Origin: Mesorhizobium amorphae CCNWGS0123
GTDB lineage: Bacteria > Pseudomonadota > Alphaproteobacteria > Rhizobiales > Rhizobiaceae
Reading direction: 5' to 3'
Assembly (NCBI RefSeq): GCF_001686985.1
Contig: NZ_CP015318.1
Span: 5,020,001-5,084,000, forward strand
Length of the DNA: 64,000 bases
Every line of letters starts with the position of its first letter. Position 1 is the stretch's first letter. The notes under the pieces were generated by a model. It was not told the DNA's origin. It ran no database searches and saw nothing but the letters and a program-made list of their open reading frames with translations. Of this stretch, positions 51,794-61,069 are shown one piece after another. A program made the translations under genes and the position numbers.

Positions 51794-52079
51794 AACCTTG
51801 CCCGCCCTGTCGTTCGTGGAGGCCAAGCAGTGGCCCTCCCCGGTCGGCCTGAGGCCAGCAGCACGCTGGTGTCAGCCCCGAAGCAGAGGCTCTTCGCGGC
51901 TATTTGATTGCTTCGAGCTTGTCGATCGCCCCCGTGAGGACGGACGGTGAAACCGGAATGGTCGCCGGTCTGCGCGTCACCGATTTCATGCCGATGTTGA
52001 GATTGGTCGCCGCCTTTTCGATTTTCGGTATCATGCGCTAATTGAGCCAACGCGATCGGATGGCGGCAAAAGGGAGACG

Positions 52080-52888
52080 ATGGCCGACAGCGACACAAAG
52101 ACGGCACCGGCAGCGGAAAACGCGGCGGGCGCCGCCTTTGCCGCTGTTCTACTCCAGGCCGGAAGCGCTCAACCCGGTAAGGCACGGCTCGCTGGGGCTG
52201 ACCGCGCGGGCCGACTTCGACTTCGCCCGCTCGGCGCACGCGATTCCGGTGGTGGCGTCGGAGATGCCGGCGGCGATGCGCTCCTATCCCATCGTCTTCA
52301 TCGGCGCCGGCAAGGCACCGGTGATCATCACCGGCCTGCGCCAGAACGAGAACCTGTTCGTCGATGCCGACGGCAGATGGACCGAACCGCATTACGTTCC
52401 GGCCTATGTCCGCCGCTATCCTTTCGTTCTCGCAGACGAGACGACGACGACCGGTCGTCTGACACTGTGCGTCGACCGGGCGAGCGAGCGCGTCGTCGAT
52501 CAACTGCTGGCGCCGTTCCGCGAGGACGGCGGCAGGATCGCTCCATTCTTCAACGGGACCGAGGCAGCGGACGCGACGAAACAGGCGCTGACCTTCTGCA
52601 ACCAATTCCAGGCCGACTTCAACGCGACCCGCGCCATGATTGATAAGATCGATGCGCACGGACTGTTCGCACCACGCCAGAGCAAAGGTGACGCTGGAGG
52701 GCGGCGAGGTGCTCAACCTCACCGATTTCCAGGTGATCGACGAGCCGGCCTTCAACAAATTGAGCGACGAGGCCTTTCTCGACCTCAGGAAATCAGGAGC
52801 GCTGGGGCTGGTCTACTGTCACCTCGCCTCCTCCAACAGCTGGACATCGTTGGTCTACCAGGCCTCGATACGCGGCCAGCGCCGCTGA
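52080..52888 (+). pseudogene. SapC-family gene broken by two frameshifts
   Basis: Three frames each hold part of one SapC-family protein (PF07277). The ATG at 52080 gives MADSDTKTAPAAENAAGAA. The sequence then continues in the +1 frame from about 52132 (PPLPLFYSRPEALNP, SYPIVFIGAGKAP). Near 52678 it shifts by +1 again (AKVTLEGGEVLNLTDFQV to YQASIRGQRR, stop at 52888). Each junction is explained by one extra base. The pieces together make about 268 residues, the normal length. SapC proteins commonly accompany type I secretion systems. It is either a recent pseudogene or contains two sequencing errors. Confidence 0.85.
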
Positions 52889-53062
52889 AACTGGCTGATA
52901 TCGAGTCCGGTGAGACGCCCAGGACAGCTTGTCGTCCTTGAAGCATCATGGAATAGCCGCAGCACAGACAGTGCCGCCGCCACTTGAGCAGTGGTAATTG
53001 GACAATTGGCCAAGATCTTCCCACCCATTTTGATCCTTAAAATTTTAGACAAGATTTACATA

Positions 53063-53077
53063 TTAACTAATCATTAA
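53063..53077. promoter_or_regulatory. Candidate CtrA box upstream of the polysaccharide cluster
   Basis: TTAA-CTAATCA-TTAA matches the alphaproteobacterial CtrA consensus TTAA-N7-TTAA exactly. It lies in a very AT-rich stretch (53020-53110) 86 bp before the chosen wecG-type start. AT-richness makes a chance match possible. Confidence 0.4.
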
Positions 53078-53162
53078 TCTATCGCTTAACTTTCCGAGTT
53101 TTTTACTTATGGTGACAAGCAAGGGGGTAGGTTGGATATACTGGGGATGGGGCAGTTTTTCT

Positions 53163-54113
53163 ATGCGCAAAATATCAGAGACCTCTCCAAGGGATCTTGG
53201 AGGAGATGAGGCCACGACAAGTGGATCGGCCCCCCCCGGTTCCGCACAACCTGCGACGCCCGTAACCCAGCATCCCCGTTCGCATCGTCAACGTTCAGCC
53301 GGGCCCGCACGCTCGGTTGATGTCGCGCGGCAAGATCTGGCTCGTTTCCAGGAAAGCCTTCTCGATCTTCCAACTGTGCAGCTTGGCGGGCTGCCGATCA
53401 CGGTGATCGACCGGCCAAATGCCGCGCGCTTGATGATCGCCGCGGCGCGTGGCCACATCCGCAGCAGCCGTCCCTATTATTTCACCTCCGCCAATGGCGA
53501 CGTCATCGCGCAGGCGCTCGCGAATGTGGACGTCGCCGTCCTCTTCCGCGAAGCCGACCAGATCTTCGCCGACGGCCAGCCGCTTGTTTTCGCCTCACGC
53601 CTGCTGTGCAGCAGGCATTTGCCGGAGCGGGTAGCCACCACCGACCTCTTTCACGATGTGGCCGAGCTCGCCGAACAGGAAGGCACGACCTTCTATCTGC
53701 TCGGGTCGACCGAGGCCGAGAACGACAAGGCCGTTGCGAGCGTCAAGGCCAGATACCCCGGCCTGCGCATCGTCGGGCATTGTCACGGCTTCCTTGCCGG
53801 CCAGGCGCTCGAAAAGAAGCTCGACGAGATCAACGCACTTGCGCCCGACATTTTGTGGCTGGGCCTCGGTGTTCCGCGCGAGCAGATCTTCGTCCGCGAC
53901 TTTGCATCGCGACTCCAGAATGTCGGGGTGATCAAGACGTCGGGCGGGCTTTTCGACCATATCGCCGGCAAGGTCCGGCGCGCGCCCCTGTGGGTACAGA
54001 AGGCCGGATTCGAGTGGCTGTGGCGCGCGCTGATGGAGCCGCGCCGGCTTTTCTGGCGCTATTTCACCACAAGTCCCCAGGCCATCTACGCCATATTGAG
54101 GTATTCCAGATGA
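53163..54113 (+). CDS. WecG/TagA/CpsF-family glycosyltransferase
   Basis: This GT26 enzyme (316 aa from this start) transfers a sugar, often N-acetylmannosaminuronate or glucose type, onto a lipid-linked sugar early in polysaccharide synthesis. Family motifs are YYFTSANGDVIAQAL, IFADGQPLVFASRL and DILWLGLGVPREQIFV. The catalytic core begins about 70 residues in; the preceding stretch is Pro/Ser/Arg-rich and low complexity. ATG 53163 has a GGGGATGGGG site 10 bp upstream; an earlier ATG at 53109 has none. It overlaps the next gene by 4 bp. Confidence 0.87.
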   Translation: MRKISETSPRDLGGDEATTSGSAPPGSAQPATPVTQHPRSHRQRSAGPARSVDVARQDLARFQESLLDLPTVQLGGLPITVIDRPNAARLMIAAARGHIRSSRPYYFTSANGDVIAQALANVDVAVLFREADQIFADGQPLVFASRLLCSRHLPERVATTDLFHDVAELAEQEGTTFYLLGSTEAENDKAVASVKARYPGLRIVGHCHGFLAGQALEKKLDEINALAPDILWLGLGVPREQIFVRDFASRLQNVGVIKTSGGLFDHIAGKVRRAPLWVQKAGFEWLWRALMEPRRLFWRYFTTSPQAIYAILRYSR

Positions 54114-55336
54114 CTGCCGAGCGTCCCCACCGTCCGCTGCCTGCCGGAACTGACACGGAGATCGTCATAGTCGGCGGCGGGCTTTCCGGCACGCTGGCGG
54201 CAAACGTCCTCGGGCGGTCCGGTTATCACGTCACGCTGATCGACCGCCATCAGGTTTTTCCGCGCGAATTCCGCGTCGAGAAGATCGCCGGCGACCAGAT
54301 CGAAAAACTGCGCCGGATCGGCCTTTTGGACGGGCTTTCCGCAGCGGCCGTGGCATTCGACGAAATCGTCAACATTCGCAAGGGGCGCCTGCTCGACCGC
54401 ACGCACGCCCGGCACTACGGCATTTTCTACGATGACCTCGTCGCCGCCATGCGGGCCGAACTGCCCGACACCGTGCGCTTCATCGCTGGTCGCGTGAGCG
54501 GACTGGAGGCAGGCCCGGAACGCCAGCGTGTGTCGATCCTCGGACACGGCGACGTGACGGCGCGGCTTCTCGTTTTGGCCACCGGCATGGGTGACATTCT
54601 GCGCCGCGACCTTGGCATCGAGCGCAAATTCGTCCACCAGCGGCAGTCGCTGACCTTCGGCTTCAATCTGCGCCCGGTGGGAGCAAGCGCCTTCCGGCAT
54701 CCCGCCCTCACCTATTACGGCGAACGGGTTTCCGACGGCATCGACTATTTGAACCTGTTCCCCGCCGCCGAAGTCACCCGCGCCAATCTCTTCGTTTTCC
54801 GCGAGCATCGCGACCCTTGGGTCAAGGCGCTGCGCGACAATCCCAGGCAAACGCTCATCGAAACGCTCCCGGGTCTGGTCAAGGCATTCGGTGACTTCGA
54901 AGTGATCGACCGGGTCGAGAGCTGGCTAACCGACATCACCGTCGCCGAGAACTGCGTGCGCGACGGGGCCGTCCTGATCGGCGATGCCTACCAGACATCA
55001 TGTCCGGCCGCCGGGACAGGCGTCAGCAGGCTGCTCACCGATGTCGAGCGCCTGTGCACGGTGCATGTGCCGCAATGGCTGGCCTCACCCGGCATGGCCG
55101 CCGCAAAGATCGCGACCTTCTACGCCGATCCGGTAAAGCAGGCGATGGACGAGCATGGTCTCCAGCTGGCGCATTTTCGCCGCAGCCTGACCATCGACAC
55201 CGACCTGCGCTGGCGCGCGCGTCGGCAAATTCACTTCAGCCGCCGCCGCATCATGCACGAGATCGACAATCTAAGCCCCGCTTTCGCCGCCAGGCTGCGC
55301 AACCTCAGAAAGCCCGCGGTCGAACCCGTGGCGTGA
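54110..55336 (+). CDS. FAD-dependent oxidoreductase
   Basis: This 408-residue flavoprotein starts with the FAD-binding Rossmann motif IVIVGGGLSGTLAANVLG (about residues 18-35), then the second-motif LLVLATGMGDI and the C-terminal FAD contact GAVLIGDAYQTSCPAAGTGVS. The GD motif places it with group A monooxygenase/halogenase-like proteins. It is coupled to the WecG-type gene (ATGA overlap), so it likely modifies a polysaccharide or lipid-linked intermediate; the substrate is unknown. Confidence 0.85.
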   Translation: MTAERPHRPLPAGTDTEIVIVGGGLSGTLAANVLGRSGYHVTLIDRHQVFPREFRVEKIAGDQIEKLRRIGLLDGLSAAAVAFDEIVNIRKGRLLDRTHARHYGIFYDDLVAAMRAELPDTVRFIAGRVSGLEAGPERQRVSILGHGDVTARLLVLATGMGDILRRDLGIERKFVHQRQSLTFGFNLRPVGASAFRHPALTYYGERVSDGIDYLNLFPAAEVTRANLFVFREHRDPWVKALRDNPRQTLIETLPGLVKAFGDFEVIDRVESWLTDITVAENCVRDGAVLIGDAYQTSCPAAGTGVSRLLTDVERLCTVHVPQWLASPGMAAAKIATFYADPVKQAMDEHGLQLAHFRRSLTIDTDLRWRARRQIHFSRRRIMHEIDNLSPAFAARLRNLRKPAVEPVA

Positions 55337-55412
55337 TCGCAGGCCAATCAGCCGATCTGTCGCCCAAACTGCGCAGTGGTTTTGGGAGACGCGCCTTGGG
55401 CTCGTTCCGACC

Positions 55413-56567
55413 TCAGGGCCCAGCCACTTCGTCGGTCGAGGCTGGCGACGTCACCACATGGCCAGCGGCGGCCTTCTTGCCGTGCGAACCGAGCACGCGC
55501 CGCGCCAGCGCTTTGGCCGCCGGCAATTTCTCGACCGTCAGATGCGCCGCCAGGCCGAGCGGGCTGCCGGCTCGGAAGATCTGCCACATAGGTGATGGCC
55601 GGCCGCCGAAGATGCGCTTGTAGGGCTCGTCGCCGATGGTGAAATCGAGGGAATGGTCGCCGCGCTCGATACAGTCGCGGGCGATCTGTTCGAACATCAG
55701 GCTGCCGATCGACTGCTTCCTGTAGCCGGCCTCGTCGAAGCCGCCCAGAATGACAAGCAGCGAACCGCGGTGCTCAAGGCCAAGCGCGCCGGCGATTGCC
55801 CGATCGTTCATCCAGAAAGTGTAGGTGCGAGCGAAACCGCCGCACCCTTCGGTCGCCACAGCCAGATAGAAATCGAAATAGGACGGCAATTGCAGCAGGT
55901 CGGCGGGGCCGTTGCTGCCATCGAAACGCTTGCCGCGATAGACTTTGAGCGCATCGAAAGTCGTGCGGATGGCAGCGACGTTGTCAGCGCATGCGAAGCG
56001 CGCCTCTCCTATTCGGCCAAGCTGCCGGGATTTCTTGTCGAGCTCCTTGCGGTAGGACTGGTCGAGCTGGTGCTCGCGCCAGGCGGCGAATGTCGGCTCC
56101 AGCTTGCTGGAGTAAGCGCTCATGCCCATGCTTTCGCGCTTGTCGATGCCAAGGAGCCGCTCGATCGCCAATGAGCGGTCCGCCAGTTTGCCGATGCGCA
56201 GAAGATCGTAAGGCTTCAGATGCCTTCGGATCGCGGCAACGGCTCGACTGTCCGCCACGATACGCGCGAAGGTCTCCTCGTCGGCGACCGGCGATACGTA
56301 GTCGGAAACGCGCATGTCGGCGAACTCGACCACTTTGAGCAATGTGTACCGGCGCCTGACCAGGGGCAAAACCATCGCGAGCTTTCCACCCGCGCCGTTT
56401 CGCACGACGATTACAAGTGGCGTGGCAGCGCCTTGCCGTACGATCCTCTCGTAGAGCTGGCTCAGCCATATGGGGTGCTGAAAAGCCGTCGCCGCCGAAC
56501 TGGCGAAGAGTTCGGCATATTCCTTCGAACGGAAATCGAACGAATCCTCGGCAGTGACTTCAAACAT
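55413..56567 (-). CDS. CelD/BcsL-like GNAT acyltransferase
   Basis: This 384-residue protein matches the acetyltransferase family often found in exopolysaccharide and cellulose clusters (CelD/BcsL-type, duplicated GNAT fold). Visible segments are TAFQHPIWLSQLYERI, KSRQLGRIGEARFACAD and the C-terminal GNAT-like SIGSLMFEQIARDCIERGDHS followed by DFTIGDEPYKRIFG. It probably adds an acyl group to the polysaccharide or a precursor. It converges with the FAD oxidoreductase (76 bp apart) and diverges from the GINT1-like gene. Confidence 0.83.
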   Translation of the reverse strand: MFEVTAEDSFDFRSKEYAELFASSAATAFQHPIWLSQLYERIVRQGAATPLVIVVRNGAGGKLAMVLPLVRRRYTLLKVVEFADMRVSDYVSPVADEETFARIVADSRAVAAIRRHLKPYDLLRIGKLADRSLAIERLLGIDKRESMGMSAYSSKLEPTFAAWREHQLDQSYRKELDKKSRQLGRIGEARFACADNVAAIRTTFDALKVYRGKRFDGSNGPADLLQLPSYFDFYLAVATEGCGGFARTYTFWMNDRAIAGALGLEHRGSLLVILGGFDEAGYRKQSIGSLMFEQIARDCIERGDHSLDFTIGDEPYKRIFGGRPSPMWQIFRAGSPLGLAAHLTVEKLPAAKALARRVLGSHGKKAAAGHVVTSPASTDEVAGP

Positions 56568-56770
56568 GTGATCCGAACCGGCTGGGCCCGATCTATCGAC
56601 GACGTCTTGCGTTCCGCGTCAAGGCGAATCGCAAGGATTGTTAGAAACTTGGTATATGCGAAAGATCGATCCATGGTTGCAAATCTGTCTTAGAATGTGC
56701 CCTCCATGGCAGGTTCGAGATGGGCCGTTCGACAGTTTATTTTCTCGTGAACCGCGCAGTCGGACTTTGA

Positions 56771-56787
56771 ATGTAACTCCAATGTAA
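56771..56787 (+). promoter_or_regulatory. Direct repeat ATGTAA with 11-bp period upstream of GINT1-like gene
   Basis: ATGTAA occurs at 56771-56776 and 56782-56787, one helical turn apart, in the AT-rich divergent promoter region (56568-56858). OmpR/PhoB-type response regulators bind such direct repeats, but no regulator can be named. Confidence 0.3.
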
Positions 56788-56858
56788 GTTTTTTCGGCCA
56801 AATCATTTCTTTTCAAGTGTCTGGAACCCGAGCACCATTACAGCCGGACGGGAATGAC

Positions 56859-58337
56859 ATGCTGTCGATCGAGGTGATTGTTCCGCAATCGAGCCCCCGC
56901 CTGTGGCAGAAGGTCGCCATAGAGCGGCTTCAGGCGGATGGCCATGATGTGGCTGTGCGCCATCAGCCCGGAGCAGCAAACTGGCCGAGGGCGGCAATAG
57001 CCGCCTTTGCCTTTGAACAGCGCCTGTTTCGACGGCGCCGCCCCAACCTTGCCGCCTCGCTGCATGAGATCGAGGCACGAAGCGGGCACCGGTCCGCCGC
57101 GCTAAGACTGGACCTCGCCGGCAACGCTGCCCCATCGGATGTCCCGACCGTTGGCCTCCTGTTTGACGGATCCGCATCTGATCTCTCGGCGGCAATCGCG
57201 GTCGCGGCCGGAAGGCTGCCTTTGATCGAAGCCGTCCTCGACAAGAAGACGCTGGTGGGCTGGGCACGGCCGATGGTGGACAAGCGGGAATCGGCGGCAC
57301 TCGGCACCGAGGACGTGCTTGCCCGCGCCGTCACCTTGCTCGTCTCGGTGGTTCGGGCATTTGCTGAAGGCCGGCTTCTCAATAACGAACGCATGTCTGA
57401 AGGCCGCGGTGGCGGCACGGCGATGCAGTTCGCGTCAGCCTATCTGGGCTCGACGCTGCCGCGGCTTGGCCGGGAGATCATCCGGCGCATAGGTTTCCGT
57501 CATGCGCATTGGCGCGTCGGCTACCGCTTTATCGATGCGCCAGGCGTCGCGAATACGGGCGGGCTTGGCTCCGGCTGGTCGGTCCTGCCCGACCCGGGCG
57601 ACCACTTCTATGCCGATCCTTTCCCGTTCCAGTGGCAGGGCCGGTCGTTCCTCTTCGTCGAGGACTATCCCCATGCGACCGGCAAGGCCGTCATCTCCGT
57701 CGTCCCGTTTGACGCAGCCGGCGCTCCCGAGGCGCCACGCGTCGTTCTGGAAGAGCCGCACCACCTCTCCTATCCGCAGGTGTTCGAGCGCGACGGCGCG
57801 ATCTGGATGCTTCCCGAGGCGAGCGCCAGCGGCAGGCTCACGCTCTACCGTGCCTCGGCCTTCCCGGACCGCTGGATCGCCGAGACCGTGCTGGTCGAAG
57901 GCGAGATTTCCGACGCGACGCTGCTCGAGCATGGCGGGCTGCTTTGGCTGTTCGCCACCGATCGCGATGGCTATGGCAGCACCTCCGACACCCTGGTGGT
58001 GTTCTGCGCTCCGGCACTCGCCGGTCCGTGGAAACCCCACCCTATGAACCCTGTCATGATCGACCATCGCATGGCTCGTCCAGGTGGTGCTTTCGTTCGC
58101 ATCGATGAGGACCGTGTGCTGCTCCCGGTCCAGGACGGAACGCTCGGCTATGGCGGCGGGCTCGGCCTATGCGAGCTGTTGGAACTCGACCAGCAGACGG
58201 TGCGGCTTTCGGCGCCTCGGCCGATCGACACCGATGGCGACTGGCCCTATCCGAAAATCCACACGCTCAATCGATCGGGCGCGTTGGAAGCGATCGACGG
58301 CATAGCGGCGGTGAGAAGACGTTCAGGAAAGAAGTAG
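56859..58337 (+). CDS. GINT1-like (glucosamine inositolphosphorylceramide transferase family) protein
   Basis: This 492-residue protein resembles the N-terminal beta-propeller part of plant GINT1 found in many rhizobial polysaccharide clusters. The repeated blade-like motifs are visible: HFYADPFPFQWQGRSFLFVEDY, HHLSYPQVFERDGAIWMLPE, LLEHGGLLWLFATDRDG and MARPGGAFVRIDEDRVLLPV. Its N-terminus (SIEVIVPQSSPRLWQKVAIERL) looks formyltransferase-like. ATG 56859 is preferred over GTG 56817 because GGACGGGA precedes it. It overlaps the convergent GT4 gene by 15 bp. Biochemical role unknown. Confidence 0.75.
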   Translation: MLSIEVIVPQSSPRLWQKVAIERLQADGHDVAVRHQPGAANWPRAAIAAFAFEQRLFRRRRPNLAASLHEIEARSGHRSAALRLDLAGNAAPSDVPTVGLLFDGSASDLSAAIAVAAGRLPLIEAVLDKKTLVGWARPMVDKRESAALGTEDVLARAVTLLVSVVRAFAEGRLLNNERMSEGRGGGTAMQFASAYLGSTLPRLGREIIRRIGFRHAHWRVGYRFIDAPGVANTGGLGSGWSVLPDPGDHFYADPFPFQWQGRSFLFVEDYPHATGKAVISVVPFDAAGAPEAPRVVLEEPHHLSYPQVFERDGAIWMLPEASASGRLTLYRASAFPDRWIAETVLVEGEISDATLLEHGGLLWLFATDRDGYGSTSDTLVVFCAPALAGPWKPHPMNPVMIDHRMARPGGAFVRIDEDRVLLPVQDGTLGYGGGLGLCELLELDQQTVRLSAPRPIDTDGDWPYPKIHTLNRSGALEAIDGIAAVRRRSGKK

Positions 58338-59417
58338 CGCCTCGTAGCCCGCGCACATCCTGGCCGGCGCATATTTGTCCTTGAGTCGCCGCCCTGCCGT
58401 TGAAAGCCTGGCCATGATTTCCGGCCCGGCCATCAAGTCGGCCAGCCCCTTGGCCATGCCGGTGGCGTCGTCCTCGACGAAGATCGCCGCGGTCTCGCCA
58501 TCCTCGGTAGCAAGCACCTCCCGCATGACGGCGAGGTCATTCGCCACGACAGGCAAACCGGAAATTGCCGCTTCGACGCAGGCAAGACCGAAGGTCTCGC
58601 TCAACGACGGAAACGCGTAGATGTCGCCTGCCGCCAGGAACTCGAAAATACGCGACGGGGGGACTTCGCCGACCAGATGCAGGCGGTCCGCCACACCCCG
58701 CCTTTTGGCCAAGGCGACAAGCGTGTCGCGCTCCGGCCCGACACCGGCAATCGCGACATGGATATCGGGCAGCTGATCGAGCGCCCCAACGAGCGCAATC
58801 TGGTTCTTCTGTTGCGTCAGCCGGCCGGACGAGACGGCGAGCCATGCATTCCGGGGCAAGCCGAAGGAAGCGCGTGCCGCCGCCTTGTCGAAGTCTTCAG
58901 GCGGTGCGGCAACGCCATGATCGATGCGCCGCAAGCGCCGCCGATAGGCTTGCGGATAGTGACTGAATTGCGCTTCCGTCCAGGCCGAGTTGACGACATT
59001 CGTCCGGTAGAGGCCAACCACGCCCATCAGCCTGTCGATCTGGGAGAGGACGCCCATCATCCCTTTGGTGTGCGGCGAACCGCTCTGGTTGGCGATGATC
59101 CGGCTTACGCCCGCCAGGCGGGCGCCGATCGTGCCGAAGATGTTGCCGTAATGCTGAAAGGTGATGACGGCGTCCGGCCGCGACTTGCGCAGATAGGTCG
59201 CGAGACCAATGGCCGCCCGGATCTGCCCAGGCAATCCCTTTGGACTCTCGGTGAGGATGAAATCCGCATAAGGATCGGCATCGAAGGCGTCCGTCTTGCG
59301 GTACATGAAGACGGTGCGCACCTCGTGCCCGCGCGCCCGCAAGCCTTCGCCCACCATGTCGGAAATACGCTGCGCGCCCGCGGCCTCCGCCTGGGTCTGT
59401 ACCTGAATGATCTTCAC
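58323..59417 (-). CDS. Family 4 glycosyltransferase (polysaccharide cluster)
   Basis: This 364-residue GT-B transferase starts VKIIQVQTQAEAAGAQRIS and has the donor-side motifs AVSSGRLTQQKNQIALVGAL and FPSLSETFGLACVEAAISGLPVVAN. The start is GTG at 59417, overlapping the Wzx stop (GTGA), which explains why no ATG is present. It adds a sugar during repeat-unit assembly. It is the second gene of a wzx-gt operon on the minus strand. Confidence 0.88.
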   Translation of the reverse strand: MKIIQVQTQAEAAGAQRISDMVGEGLRARGHEVRTVFMYRKTDAFDADPYADFILTESPKGLPGQIRAAIGLATYLRKSRPDAVITFQHYGNIFGTIGARLAGVSRIIANQSGSPHTKGMMGVLSQIDRLMGVVGLYRTNVVNSAWTEAQFSHYPQAYRRRLRRIDHGVAAPPEDFDKAAARASFGLPRNAWLAVSSGRLTQQKNQIALVGALDQLPDIHVAIAGVGPERDTLVALAKRRGVADRLHLVGEVPPSRIFEFLAAGDIYAFPSLSETFGLACVEAAISGLPVVANDLAVMREVLATEDGETAAIFVEDDATGMAKGLADLMAGPEIMARLSTAGRRLKDKYAPARMCAGYEALLLS

Positions 59418-60829
59418 GTACGACCCTTCAGCATCACACCGGGAACGGGCGCAGCTCTTGCCATCGTGAAGCCGAAGACAGATGGATTTATGCCTATCCT
59501 GCGCCGTGCGATCGACACGGCAATGGCGGTCCAGGCGATGACCGTTCCGGCGATGCTGACTGCCGCGCCAATGGGTCCAAAGAAATACGTCGTCACCGCC
59601 GTCGCGCCGAGCCCCAGTATGTTGACGACAACCAGAACCTTGAACAGCGCATGCTGCAGGCCGGTCAACTGCAGGAGGATCTCGATCGGGCCACAAGCCG
59701 TGGCAAAGGTCGCGCCTATGCCGAAGATGACGAGTGTTGCCCGCATGGTCGGCGTGTCGTAGGTCGGATTGAACATGGACAGGATAAAGCCGCCGAAAAT
59801 CCAGAACGCTGCAAGCACGCAGAGTGCAATGGCAAAGCTGCCAAGCGCGGCGAGATTGGTGATGCGCTGAACATGCGCCCTGTCGCCGCTGTAGAAGGCG
59901 CTCGAAATCTGCGGCGCGAGCGCCTGATTGATTCCATTGAGCGCAAGCGCCACGAACCGCGTGGTCCGATCGGCGACGAAGATCGCGCCGGCCGCCTCAG
60001 GTCCCAGGATCACCGCCACAAGCAGCGTGCTCACCTGGCCGAGCGCCGGCGGCAGCGAGGTGACGCCCCACAGGCCAAGCGTCACGGTCTTGAATTCCCT
60101 CTTTTGCCCCTCCGTGAGTGGGCCGCGCTTGGCGCGCGCCGTGTCGCGCACGAGAAGCAGTGTCTGCGGAACAACCGAAAGGATGAGCAGCAAGGCGGTC
60201 AGATGGGTCGCCGCAACCGCGCTCATCTCGATATGCATGAAGTGGCAAGCGGCAATGGCGGCAATCGTGCCCGCACGCCAGATGATGTCGCGCGGCAACA
60301 GGCCGGATATCAGCGCGTTCTTGGCGCGGAAAGCGCCGGACGTGAATTCCGACCAGCCGAGTGCGAACGACAGGACCGCAGCCGCCACGCACAGCGAAAG
60401 CCATTCCGGCGTGCCTTTCCCGATGAACGGCAAGAATCCGACCATGAGAATGAACAGGCTAGAGCCGACGAGCCCGGCAAGCGCGACGAGAATGGCGCGA
60501 GCCATCATGCCATGCGCCGAGCTATGGTCGCCGAGGCCGACATATTGCGGCCAGAACCTCAGCACGGTGCTTTGTTGCCCCACCGAGGCGAAGAAAGAGA
60601 CCAGGCTGGCGCCGGCATAGGCTGCGCTGTAGAGGCCGAACTGCCTTCCGTCCATGACCATCGCCACGGCCACGAACATCAGGAAGGACAGGCCGGCACT
60701 GGCGAGCTTGATCACGCCCGCCACGGCGCCGTTCCTGGCGAGCGTAGCGATAGACATGCGCATATCGTCGGCTGCAGGACGGGTCTCGGCGCCCGATATC
60801 GCGCTGCGATTGCTTATGTTTTCATCCAA
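59414..60829 (-). CDS. Wzx-like polysaccharide flippase
   Basis: This 471-residue integral membrane protein of the MOP/MATE superfamily has about 12 to 14 hydrophobic segments, beginning with GVIKLASAGLSFLMFVAVAMVM. Segments such as FGLYSAAYAGASLVSFFASVGQ and RTTRFVALALNGINQALAPQ are typical of O-antigen and exopolysaccharide flippases. It would move lipid-linked repeat units across the inner membrane. It diverges from the co-polymerase gene across 240 bp. Confidence 0.88.
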   Translation of the reverse strand: MDENISNRSAISGAETRPAADDMRMSIATLARNGAVAGVIKLASAGLSFLMFVAVAMVMDGRQFGLYSAAYAGASLVSFFASVGQQSTVLRFWPQYVGLGDHSSAHGMMARAILVALAGLVGSSLFILMVGFLPFIGKGTPEWLSLCVAAAVLSFALGWSEFTSGAFRAKNALISGLLPRDIIWRAGTIAAIAACHFMHIEMSAVAATHLTALLLILSVVPQTLLLVRDTARAKRGPLTEGQKREFKTVTLGLWGVTSLPPALGQVSTLLVAVILGPEAAGAIFVADRTTRFVALALNGINQALAPQISSAFYSGDRAHVQRITNLAALGSFAIALCVLAAFWIFGGFILSMFNPTYDTPTMRATLVIFGIGATFATACGPIEILLQLTGLQHALFKVLVVVNILGLGATAVTTYFFGPIGAAVSIAGTVIAWTAIAVSIARRRIGINPSVFGFTMARAAPVPGVMLKGRT

Positions 60830-60945
60830 CGTCGGCTCCTGTGGCGTTCGGCGATGCCCTACCCCCGCGGCAGGCGAGCCGACGCTGAAACCTGTCTCTC
60901 AATAGAGCAAAAGCCTGCGATCGCGCCAGCGCGAACGCTCCGCAT

Positions 60946-60991
60946 GGTTACCGTCACCAGTTTGTTAATTTGAGCATCGGGCGCGGTAACC
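60946..60991. promoter_or_regulatory. Inverted repeat GGTTACCG/CGGTAACC in the divergent wzx/co-polymerase promoter region
   Basis: GGTTACCG (60946-60953) and CGGTAACC (60984-60991) are perfect inverted repeats 30 bp apart. Each contains a GGTnACC dyad, so they may be two sites for one regulator or the arms of a cruciform. No regulator is identified. Confidence 0.4.
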
Positions 60992-61069
60992 TTAACGGAA
61001 GACTAACGATAATTCTGAATACTGTCGGTGTAGAGTAAGGCCGGAAGGCGCGCTCTGCAGAGGAAACCG

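Noticed and set aside
51900..52034. A 44-codon minus-strand frame (starts MIPKIEKAATNLNIGMKS)
   Set aside because: It has no ribosome binding site, no recognisable family and lies alone between the adaptor gene and the broken sapC gene. It may be a gene remnant, but that cannot be supported.
52640..52888. A separate small gene at the end of sapC
   Set aside because: Its product is the C-terminal third of SapC in a shifted frame, so it is part of the pseudogene.
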